This document shows positions 41,704-48,413 of a stretch of 54,304 bases of DNA, in pieces. A program made the translations under genes and the position numbers. The notes beneath the pieces are model-generated. The model was not told where the DNA came from. It made no database searches and worked only from the letters and a program-made list of their open reading frames with translations. How positions within the stretch are numbered: the stretch's first letter is position 1; every line of letters begins with the position of its first letter. Source of the stretch: CAZERD01 sp964515405 (lineage in GTDB: Bacteria > Campylobacterota_A > Desulfurellia > Desulfurellales > CAZERD01); assembly GCA_964515405.1 (NCBI GenBank), contig CAZERD010000005.1:1-54304 (forward strand), given 5' to 3'.

Positions 41704-43561
41704 ACGCTTCTTGATAAAACCTGTTGAATATGTTGTCAACTGTTAATGTGGTTTCAAGGTTACTTGTGAGTTTATAGGATGTGTTGAAATTGAACACCGC
41801 ATATCTACCTATCTGGTGGTTGTGGTTACGGCTGTCATACTCGGTTCCTACGTACTTCCCGTTAAGTGTCATGGTTAATCTGCTTTTGAGTGCTGTATAT
41901 GTTACAAATCCACTCGCTGTGAAGTAAGGTATGTGGCCTGCCTGTTTGCCGTTTTTGGGATCCTTGGAATCTGTGTATGTAGCCGTTAGGTTAATTTCGA
42001 CCGGACCGACAGGGTGGATTACGATATTGCCCTCCATTCCCTGAGATACTGTATTGCCCTGAACGTTCTCATAAGTTGATTTCCATGTAGTAGGGTTGGT
42101 ATAATATATTATTCTATCGCTTATTATTGTTTTGAAGAATGTTGCAGAAGCCCTCAATTTTCTACCGAAGAGATACTGTGTTAGTCCGAAGTCCCAGCTT
42201 CTGGATTGCTCTGGTTTTAGTTTGTTATTGCCTCCAGTGAACCAAAAAAAGGTTATAGGTGGGGCGTATAATTCATAAAGGCTGGGTGCCCTGAATCCTG
42301 TACCGTAGTTTGCCTTCAGTATTGTATTGGTTGATGCTATCAGGTAACTTACTCCGGCTTTTCCTGTCTGATGGGAGCCAAAGCTTGAGAAGTAGTCGTT
42401 TCTTAAGATGACTTGTATGTTTAAGTTACCCGCGGGTTGAAACAGCTCTGCGAACTCGCCAACATTGTAGTCCGATTTGGATGCCCCAGTGCCGAAATCA
42501 CTCCAGTATAAGTTTTTTGTGTAGGATATGCCGAGTGTTGTTATGGCATTTTTTATCCTACATACGAGGACTGTACTGCCTCCCATTCTCTTTCCTGTGT
42601 ACTGGTAGTCGTTACTGAATGGGATTGACTTGGAATATCTGTCTGTTTCAACGTAGTACAGAGAAGGTTTTATACTGATGTTACCTGCTTTTATTCCTGC
42701 GTATACCTTTGACATGAGGAATTTTGGCAGTACGCGATAACTCTTTGCCTGAGGTGTGAGATTGCCTGGAGCAGCGTCATCTGGAACCCATTTGCTCCAT
42801 CCGTCATCCAGATAATTTCTCGCTTTGTAGATGTAGACTATGCTTCCTAACTTGGTATTCCTTTTGGAATATTCTAGTCTGGAGTAAACTGAAGTCCTGT
42901 GGTAGCTGTCCTTTTCATCGCCGTAGGTATACGTGCCGTTCTGGAGTTTGTTCATTTTGGAGATACCGGCTGTGTCAAACCTTGACACGCCAAGATAGAA
43001 ACTTAGATTGTGTGTTTTTCCCTGGAAGTCTAAGTATTCCCCGTACGTGTGAAAAGAACCTACAAGTTGTCTGTATGAGGCACTTGGCTTTCCTTTCCCA
43101 GTTTTTGTTAGTATGTTTATGACACCAGCCACAGCGCTCGGACCGTATAGTCCACTCTGCGAGCCCTGTACGATTTCTATTCTACTCAGATTGTCGGTGC
43201 TAAGGTCAGAGAAGTCAAAGTACGGTTGCGGTAATGATGGATCGGAGATATCCACACCGTCCATGAGGTATTTCGTATAGTAACTTTTTAGTCCCCTTAT
43301 GTATACCGATGTTGCCCCTCCAAACTCGCCGTTGTAGGATACGGACACACCTGGTGAAATTGCCAAGACGCCTTTTGCGAATATAGCTCCAGAGTGTTTA
43401 ATTTCTTTGTTTGTTATTACAGTTGTATAGGATGGTGTTTTTTCAGATGATACCTCGTTTAGTGTGGCTGTAACGTTTATTTGCGCAACTTCCCCAAAAG
43501 ATGGCGATATATTAGCAAGAAACACCAATACAACCAGTACCAACACGACCTTGTACCTCAT
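41648..43561 (-). CDS. btuB: TonB-dependent outer-membrane corrinoid receptor, BtuB-like
   Basis: Outer-membrane barrel with plug. Residues 1-25 are a signal peptide (MRYKVVLVLVVLVFLANISPSFG). The plug includes VAQINVTATLNEV near the TonB box position, SPGVSVSYNGEFGGATSVYIRG and EIVQGSQSGLYGPSAVAGVINI. The barrel ends with the C-terminal SVFATVSYKF, an aromatic-terminal signature for outer-membrane insertion. Length is 637 residues. AGGAGGT five bases before the ATG at 43561 fixes the start; the open frame upstream is riboswitch. Substrate specificity for cobalamin is inferred from the riboswitch and btuFDC. Confidence 0.92.
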   Translation of the reverse strand: MRYKVVLVLVVLVFLANISPSFGEVAQINVTATLNEVSSEKTPSYTTVITNKEIKHSGAIFAKGVLAISPGVSVSYNGEFGGATSVYIRGLKSYYTKYLMDGVDISDPSLPQPYFDFSDLSTDNLSRIEIVQGSQSGLYGPSAVAGVINILTKTGKGKPSASYRQLVGSFHTYGEYLDFQGKTHNLSFYLGVSRFDTAGISKMNKLQNGTYTYGDEKDSYHRTSVYSRLEYSKRNTKLGSIVYIYKARNYLDDGWSKWVPDDAAPGNLTPQAKSYRVLPKFLMSKVYAGIKAGNISIKPSLYYVETDRYSKSIPFSNDYQYTGKRMGGSTVLVCRIKNAITTLGISYTKNLYWSDFGTGASKSDYNVGEFAELFQPAGNLNIQVILRNDYFSSFGSHQTGKAGVSYLIASTNTILKANYGTGFRAPSLYELYAPPITFFWFTGGNNKLKPEQSRSWDFGLTQYLFGRKLRASATFFKTIISDRIIYYTNPTTWKSTYENVQGNTVSQGMEGNIVIHPVGPVEINLTATYTDSKDPKNGKQAGHIPYFTASGFVTYTALKSRLTMTLNGKYVGTEYDSRNHNHQIGRYAVFNFNTSYKLTSNLETTLTVDNIFNRFYQEAYGYSTLPRSVFATVSYKF

Positions 43562-43573
43562 GACGACCTCCTG
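43562..43573 (-). promoter_or_regulatory. btuB ribosome binding site, complementary to a riboswitch loop
   Basis: On the minus strand CAGGAGG occupies 43573-43567, five bases before the btuB ATG. The exact complement CCTCCTG lies at 43709-43703 within the aptamer, where the L5 loop region is expected. This allows a 7-base pairing, 8 with a G-U, that would hide the site. Confidence 0.6.
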
Positions 43574-43631
43574 TATGTTTTCTCCATAAACACCTTCTGC
43601 CAGAACTCCCGCCGACAGATAGGTTAAATAC

Positions 43632-43778
43632 AAAGGTGGATAGGTCTTCCGGCTCAGGGTTCCACCTCCAACCTTCCCGCCATTTGTGGCAGTGGTTGTT
43701 AGCAGGAGGCGGTTTACACCCATCACGGCTGCGGGAACAGCGTGGGATTCTCACCCAACTTCCCTTGAATCCACCTTT
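43632..43778 (-). ncRNA. Cobalamin riboswitch (aptamer) controlling btuB-tonB
   Basis: Minus-strand RNA upstream of btuB. Conserved cobalamin-aptamer blocks occur in order: GGGTGAGAATCCCACGCTG, TTCCCGCAGCCGTGA, CCACTGCCAC, GCGGGAAGG, and the B12 box AGCCGGAAGACCTATCC (about 43654-43638). The closing helix P1 is formed by AGGTGGAT near 43776-43769 and ATCCACCT near 43641-43634. The predicted promoter start falls at about 43778, just at its 5' end. Binding of a corrinoid should reduce receptor synthesis. Confidence 0.95.
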
Positions 43779-43784
43779 TTAAGA

Positions 43785-43813
43785 ATTTTAGGGTGATTTT
43801 TAATTCTTGTCAA
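43785..43813 (-). promoter_or_regulatory. Predicted promoter of the riboswitch-btuB-tonB transcript
   Basis: Reading the minus strand: TTGACA (43813-43808), a 17-base spacer, TAAAAT (43790-43785). Expected start near 43778. Its -35 box lies nine bases from the -35 of the divergent btuF promoter. Confidence 0.8.
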
Positions 43814-43822
43814 ACTTTTTCC

Positions 43823-43850
43823 TTGAGAAAATTGCGTTTATTTGTAATAT
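43823..43850 (+). promoter_or_regulatory. Predicted promoter of btuF-btuD-btuC
   Basis: TTGAGA at 43823-43828, a 16-base spacer, TAATAT at 43845-43850. The start would fall near 43855-43858, within the first two codons of btuF, so there is no room for a 5' leader or a riboswitch on this strand. Confidence 0.6.
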
Positions 43851-43854
43851 TTAA

Positions 43855-44685
43855 ATGGTGGTTAAGAGAATAGTTGTTTTTGTTGTAGTTGTCATATTTG
43901 TGTTCCCGTTGCGTTCTGAGTGTGAAGTTTGTAGTAGAATAGTCTCTTTAGCACCGAGTATTACAGAAACACTCTTTTATTTGCATCTCGGTGATAAGGT
44001 TGTGGGGGTAACAAGGTATGCTAAGTGGCCCAGGTATGTTCGCAACATACCTAAGGTGGGTGGGTATTACAACCCAAACCTGGGGTTGATTACCACACTT
44101 AGGCCGACCGTGGTTTTTTACACGTATCATCAGAGACAGATTGAGCACGAACTAGAAAAGCTGGGTTTGAGGGCTTTTATGTTGAGGTTTACAAGTATTA
44201 GTGATATAGTTGCCTCCATGAGAAGGATAATCGAGATATGTGGAATTCATGATGGGAGTAGGATTAAGTTGTTTGTGAAGAGGATAAAGAGATTGTCCTT
44301 CAAGTGTAGGGTTGGTTCCCCTAAAAGGGTGCTGGTGGCATTTGGAGATCCAGGTGTGACCCCTATAGTAGCTGCTGGGGGTGGTGGAATATATGGGAGC
44401 ATTTTGAGAGCTATCCATGCGGTGAATGTATACAGGACGAATATGACGTGGGGGACGATGCCTCTTTCTGCGGTAATAAAGGTTAATCCCCAAGTTGTTT
44501 TTGTTTTGACGTCCAAGGATAGAAAGAAGGTACTTGAGGACTGGATGAAGTTACCCATATATGCTTCTAAACACAAAAGTGTGTGGGTGTTGAATAAGGA
44601 TGTGTACTTCGTTCCTGGTCCGCGTATTTTGTTTGTTATGAAGGTTATGATGCGTAGAATCTATCCAGAGTGCCACGTTAGATGA
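43855..44685 (+). CDS. btuF: Periplasmic corrinoid-binding protein BtuF-like
   Basis: Substrate-binding component of a class III (BtuF/FhuD-type) ABC importer. Residues 1-22 form a hydrophobic Sec signal; the mature start CSRIVSLAPSITETLFYLHLG and VVGVTRYAKWP are characteristic of BtuF. Length is 276 residues. The start is either ATG 43855 or GTG 43858; neither has a Shine-Dalgarno sequence, and the promoter suggests a leaderless message. Vitamin B12 or another corrinoid is the likely ligand because of the adjacent riboswitch-controlled receptor. It overlaps btuD by 4 bases. Confidence 0.87.
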   Translation: MVVKRIVVFVVVVIFVFPLRSECEVCSRIVSLAPSITETLFYLHLGDKVVGVTRYAKWPRYVRNIPKVGGYYNPNLGLITTLRPTVVFYTYHQRQIEHELEKLGLRAFMLRFTSISDIVASMRRIIEICGIHDGSRIKLFVKRIKRLSFKCRVGSPKRVLVAFGDPGVTPIVAAGGGGIYGSILRAIHAVNVYRTNMTWGTMPLSAVIKVNPQVVFVLTSKDRKKVLEDWMKLPIYASKHKSVWVLNKDVYFVPGPRILFVMKVMMRRIYPECHVR

Positions 44686-45377
44686 ATATTGTTGATGTAA
44701 AGGGTCTTTCTGTGTTTTTTTCCCGTAAGACTGTGGTTAGAGATATCAGTTTTTCCTTGGATGAAAATGGTTTGTATGCCCTTATAGGAGCAAACGGTGC
44801 AGGTAAATCAACTATACTCAAGTGCATAGCTGGTATAGTCCCAGCCAACGGTATATTTATTTTAGGTAGGTCCTTGAAGAGTTTGAAGAGGAAAGAGCTC
44901 GCAAGGGAAGTGGCGTTTTTACCTCAAATATTGGTTAGTTCTCCCTTTGAGGTTAAGGGATTTCTGAATTTCTCGTTTTATTCACGTGGTCTTTCGGGAA
45001 AGGCTTGTGAGGGCGAGATTGAGGAGGTGGCGAGTGTCCTGGGTATTGAACATCTCCTCAACAGCACTCTTGATGCTATATCTGGTGGTGAGCTTGAGCT
45101 GGTCTATATAGCTGCGTGTGTACTTCAAAAGCCTAAGGTGTTGCTTGCGGATGAGCCCACGACATTTCTTGATCCGTATTATAGGAAGCGGGTGCAGGAA
45201 GTGCTGCTGGAGTTGTCAAACCGAATGGTTGTTATTGTAGCCACACATGAATTAGAATGGGTGAGGAGCAGTTTTAGACGTGTACTTGGCCTTAAAGGCT
45301 CTAAGCTGGTTATGGATGCAGAGGCAAAAAGTGTCCCTTTGTGTGAGATGATGAAGCTCTTTGAGAGGGCAGGTTAG
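44682..45377 (+). CDS. btuD: Corrinoid ABC transporter ATP-binding protein BtuD-like
   Basis: ATPase of 231 residues with Walker A GANGAGKST (near 36-44), Q-loop LPQIL, signature ISGGELELV, Walker B VLLADEPTTFLD and switch His in ATHELEW. The signature varies from the usual LSGGQ by an initial Ile and Glu at the fifth position, both tolerated. It is a FecE/BtuD-type ATPase by arrangement with a periplasmic binding protein and a ten-helix permease. Confidence 0.88.
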   Translation: MNIVDVKGLSVFFSRKTVVRDISFSLDENGLYALIGANGAGKSTILKCIAGIVPANGIFILGRSLKSLKRKELAREVAFLPQILVSSPFEVKGFLNFSFYSRGLSGKACEGEIEEVASVLGIEHLLNSTLDAISGGELELVYIAACVLQKPKVLLADEPTTFLDPYYRKRVQEVLLELSNRMVVIVATHELEWVRSSFRRVLGLKGSKLVMDAEAKSVPLCEMMKLFERAG

Positions 45378-45400
45378 TTGTGTTGGAGTATTGATATTTT

Positions 45401-46330
45401 ATGGGTGGGAACAAAGTTGCGTTTCTGTGTATTGTTTCGGTAGTTGTGGTACTGATTGTACCCTTTGTTTCTCCACTGGCGAACAATGGATACGTATTGT
45501 GGTATCTTACCGTGCCTCGTGTTCTTGAGGCTTTCTTTGTGGGGGCTTCTCTTTCCGTAAATGGTGCAGTGTTTCAAGGTTTGTTTAGAAACGATCTTGC
45601 TACGCCATATACACTGGGAGTGGCGAGTGGTGCAGCTTTTGGAGTGACCATATTTATGGAGTTTGTCTCTTCGTATGTTTACGCCCCGTTGCTTGCTTTT
45701 GGAGGAGGATTTTTTGCTACTCTCCTTGTGTGGGGTCTTGGTATGTATGCAGGAGGATCTCAAGCCACATTGCTTTTGGCAGGTATAGCTGTGAGTTTTG
45801 TTTTCTCCAGTTTAATTCTCCTTATACAGTATCTGGGTAGTTTTTCTTTGTCATTTGAGATTATAAGATGGATGATGGGCAATCTTGAGGTCGTTGGATA
45901 TGATAAGCTGTACTTTGTTATCCCTGTTGCTGTGCTAGGTTTTGTTTTTGTGCTGTACCTGCACAGGGAGCTAGATATAATGCTATTCGGGGATGAGTTT
46001 GCGAAAGGAAAGGGTGTTGACGTAACGAGAGTGAGGTTTGCATTGTTCTTTGTCGTTTCCCTTTCTACGGGTATTATGGTTTCCGCATGTGGTCCAGTAG
46101 GTTTTGTTGGTATGATGGTTCCCCATATAATAAGACTTCTTGTGGGTAACTCCCATGATAGGGTGCTTGTGGGTAGTTTTTTTGTAGGTGGAGTTTTTCT
46201 TGTCCTGTCTGATCTTATTGGAAGAGTCGTTATATATCCGACGGAGATACCTGTGGGTGTTGTCACTGCACTTATTGGGGGACCGTTCTTCTTGTGGTTG
46301 TTGCTTAGGAATTCCCGTAGGCTCCTGTAG
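45401..46330 (+). CDS. btuC: Corrinoid ABC transporter permease BtuC-like
   Basis: A 309-residue permease of the FecCD/BtuC family with about nine or ten helices. LTVPRVLEAFFVGASLSVNGAV near the N-terminus, FRNDLATPYTLGVASGAAFG, the coupling motif GPVGFVGMMVPHIIR and a C-terminal PTEIPVGVVTALIGGPFFLWLL are characteristic. The ATG at 45401 is the first possible start after an in-frame stop at 45392. Ends six bases from the convergent FAH gene. Confidence 0.88.
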   Translation: MGGNKVAFLCIVSVVVVLIVPFVSPLANNGYVLWYLTVPRVLEAFFVGASLSVNGAVFQGLFRNDLATPYTLGVASGAAFGVTIFMEFVSSYVYAPLLAFGGGFFATLLVWGLGMYAGGSQATLLLAGIAVSFVFSSLILLIQYLGSFSLSFEIIRWMMGNLEVVGYDKLYFVIPVAVLGFVFVLYLHRELDIMLFGDEFAKGKGVDVTRVRFALFFVVSLSTGIMVSACGPVGFVGMMVPHIIRLLVGNSHDRVLVGSFFVGGVFLVLSDLIGRVVIYPTEIPVGVVTALIGGPFFLWLLLRNSRRLL

Positions 46331-46336
46331 AACAAA

Positions 46337-47089
46337 TCACGCTACGTAGTTTCTCAGCTCGCCTATTCCATCTATTTCTATCTCAACTACGTCTCCCTTT
46401 TTCATCGGTCCTACACCGGGAGGAGTACCTGTAGATATAACATCTCCTTCAAGTAGTGTCATAATGCTTGAGATAAATTCTATTAGTACTGGGAGCCCAA
46501 ATATCATATTACCTGTGTTTCCGCTTTGTTTTAGTTCTCCGTTTAGGTATGTCTTTATGTTGAATGAGTCCCATCTGCCGTCTGTTTCTATGACGGGACC
46601 TAGTGGCGCGAATGTGTCAAACGATTTTGCCCTTGTGAACTTACCCTCTCTTTGCTGGATGTCTCTTGCAGTTACGTCATTCAAACACGTGTACCCCAGA
46701 ATATAGTCCAGTGCTTCTTCTTTTTTTACGTTTTTGCATTTTTTCTTTATAACCACAGCCAATTCGCCTTCATAATCAACCCTTTTTGAGGATGGTGGCA
46801 GCACTATGTATTCTTCAGGAGCTATTATTGAAGTATTTGGCTTCAGAAATATAAGCGGTTCTGGCGGGACATTGCTGTTTAATTCTTTGGCATGCTCAGC
46901 ATAGTTTTTTCCCACGCATATTATTTTGGATGGTTGCACAGGGGGAAGAATTTTCACCGTTCCAATGGGGATGGTGTCATCTGTTATGATAAAGTTCGAA
47001 AAGGGAGAACCTGAGATTACACTTATTGTACCGTCTTTGAGCACTCCCATTGCCTCCGAGTCTCTATAAGTGAACCTGATGAGTTTCAT
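46337..47089 (-). CDS. Fumarylacetoacetate hydrolase (FAH) family protein
   Basis: A 250-residue hydrolase or decarboxylase of 2-oxo/diketo acids. The family core GKNYAEHAKEL, FLKPNTSI, the metal ligands in VDYEGELAVVI (two Glu) and NDVTARDIQ (Asp), and GDVISTGTPPGVGP are all present. Members include fumarylpyruvate hydrolase, acylpyruvases and oxaloacetate decarboxylases; the substrate cannot be chosen. The ATG at 47089 has GGAGG at good distance. It stands alone between convergent btuC and divergent flgB. Confidence 0.9.
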   Translation of the reverse strand: MKLIRFTYRDSEAMGVLKDGTISVISGSPFSNFIITDDTIPIGTVKILPPVQPSKIICVGKNYAEHAKELNSNVPPEPLIFLKPNTSIIAPEEYIVLPPSSKRVDYEGELAVVIKKKCKNVKKEEALDYILGYTCLNDVTARDIQQREGKFTRAKSFDTFAPLGPVIETDGRWDSFNIKTYLNGELKQSGNTGNMIFGLPVLIEFISSIMTLLEGDVISTGTPPGVGPMKKGDVVEIEIDGIGELRNYVA

Positions 47090-47115
47090 GAGAACCTCCA
47101 AGGGTTTTTTGGTAG

Positions 47116-47143
47116 TATATAATTTCTGCTGTGGTAGGGTCAA
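47116..47143 (-). promoter_or_regulatory. Predicted promoter of the FAH gene
   Basis: On the minus strand: TTGACC (47143-47138), a 16-base spacer and TATATA (47121-47116), or 18 bases to TATACT (47119-47114). It precedes GGAGG and the ATG at 47089. Confidence 0.6.
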
Positions 47144-47165
47144 GTTTCCGCTACGCATAGTAAGT

Positions 47166-47181
47166 GGGAATGTATTTTGCT
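47166..47181 (+). promoter_or_regulatory. Possible sigma-54 (-24/-12) promoter of the flagellar operon
   Basis: GGGAATGTATTTTGCT has GG at 47167-47168 and GC at 47179-47180, exactly ten bases apart, with TTTTGCT resembling the -12 element. The expected start near 47192 is just before GGAGG and the flgB ATG. The -24 half matches the TGGCAC consensus only partly. Confidence 0.35.
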
Positions 47182-47201
47182 AAGAGAAACGTGGAGGTTG
47201 T

Positions 47202-47609
47202 ATGTTTTTGGGAGATTCTACGTTTGGGTATCTTAGGGTGGCTATGGACATAACCCAGCTGAGGCAGAATGTAATAGCCAGCAATATAGCGAATGCCGAT
47301 ACGCCTGGCTACAGAGAGAAGTATGTGCCTTTTAAGGATGTGTTGAGCGAGATAATGTGTGGGAAGAAGTTGGAGTTGAAGGTAACAGATCCGAGACACA
47401 TCAGGGATAATGGGTCTTGCGATCTTGGTGCTCTGGTTAGATTTGGCAAGGGAGAATATCTATCAAGGAATGATAGGAACAATGTTAAGCTTGATGAAGA
47501 AATGTATAGACTCGCTAAGAACACGATTCTGTACAATACGCTTGTTGGTTTTGAGAGGTACAAGATAAGAGAGTATCTGGATGTGATTTCTTCCTCAAAT
47601 AACATCTAA
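47202..47609 (+). CDS. flgB: Flagellar basal-body rod protein FlgB
   Basis: Proximal rod subunit. The N-terminal helix contains the rod signature NVIASNIANADTPGYR, and the protein ends with a helix that pairs with it across a short middle region, normal at 135 residues. GTGGAGG lies five bases before the ATG. First gene of the cluster flgB-flgC-fliE-fliF-fliG-fliH-fliI-fliJ, the widely conserved order. Confidence 0.96.
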   Translation: MFLGDSTFGYLRVAMDITQLRQNVIASNIANADTPGYREKYVPFKDVLSEIMCGKKLELKVTDPRHIRDNGSCDLGALVRFGKGEYLSRNDRNNVKLDEEMYRLAKNTILYNTLVGFERYKIREYLDVISSSNNI

Positions 47610-47624
47610 TGGGAGGGTTGACTT

Positions 47625-48038
47625 ATGGGGTTTTTTTCTTCTATGGAAATTGCAGCTTCAGGAATGTATGCACAGAGATTTAGAATAAATGTCATTTCTT
47701 CTAATATAGCAAATGCTGACACCGTTCAAACGCCAGAGGGAGGTCCATACAAGAAGAGAGAGGTGATATTTGAAACAAAGAGTTTTAAAGGATTTCCTTC
47801 GTGTCTTAAGGGGGTGCAGATTGCTGATATAGTCAGGGATGATTCGCCTCCTAAACTGAAGTATGATCCTTCGAATCCTTTGGCCAATGCCCAAGGCTAT
47901 GTGGCGTATCCCAATATAAACCCTGTGGTCCAGATGACGGATTTGATAGATGCGATTAGAACCTATCAGGCCAATATGTCTGTTATAAGGGCTGCAAAAC
48001 AGATGGCTCAGGGTGTGATAGGGTTGCTGAGGGCTTGA
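47625..48038 (+). CDS. flgC: Flagellar basal-body rod protein FlgC
   Basis: Second proximal rod subunit, 137 residues. N-terminus SSMEIAASGMYAQRFRINVI with SSNIANADT, and the C-terminal helix RTYQANMSVIRAAKQM typical of rod proteins. GGGAGG precedes the ATG. It follows flgB by 15 bases. Confidence 0.96.
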   Translation: MGFFSSMEIAASGMYAQRFRINVISSNIANADTVQTPEGGPYKKREVIFETKSFKGFPSCLKGVQIADIVRDDSPPKLKYDPSNPLANAQGYVAYPNINPVVQMTDLIDAIRTYQANMSVIRAAKQMAQGVIGLLRA

Positions 48039-48071
48039 TTTTATTGTGTTTTTGACTATTATTGAGATGAG

Positions 48072-48365
48072 ATGAAAATAGATGGTATAGAGATAAACGG
48101 TGTTATCGATAAGGCTACGGGACAGCGGGAGGTAAAGAAGGAGAAGGATGGTTTTGCTGAGCTGCTGAAAAAATCGCTGGAGGAGGTTAACAGACTCCAG
48201 AATGAGGCTAATACTTCCATCAAGAATGTCGCGGCAGGTAAGATGGATAATATTCAAGATGCTGTTCTGGCTATAGAAAAGGCCGATATATCACTGAAAC
48301 TGCTTACCCAGATTCGCAATAAAGCTATAGAAGCGTATAAAGAAATAATGAGAATGCAAGTTTAA
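48072..48365 (+). CDS. fliE: Flagellar hook-basal body complex protein FliE
   Basis: Small (97 residues) adaptor linking the MS ring to the rod. FAELLKKSLEEVNRLQNEA and a C-terminal SLKLLTQIRNKAIEAYKEIM are family stretches. Position after flgC is canonical. Followed by a 48-base gap that contains a strong promoter for fliF. Confidence 0.93.
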   Translation: MKIDGIEINGVIDKATGQREVKKEKDGFAELLKKSLEEVNRLQNEANTSIKNVAAGKMDNIQDAVLAIEKADISLKLLTQIRNKAIEAYKEIMRMQV

Positions 48366-48378
48366 TCAAGGTTTTTGT

Positions 48379-48407
48379 TTGCCAATTCCATTGTTTGATA
48401 TTATAAT
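48379..48407 (+). promoter_or_regulatory. Predicted internal promoter directly before fliF
   Basis: TTGCCA at 48379-48384, a 17-base spacer and consensus TATAAT at 48402-48407. Only six bases (TTTCCC) separate the -10 box from the fliF ATG, so the transcript should begin at or next to the start codon. No ribosome binding site is visible. Confidence 0.7.
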
Positions 48408-48413
48408 TTTCCC

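Noticed and set aside
43562..43726. N-terminal extension of btuB to 43726
   Set aside because: The extra codons are the cobalamin riboswitch; a signal peptide and strong ribosome binding site begin at 43561.
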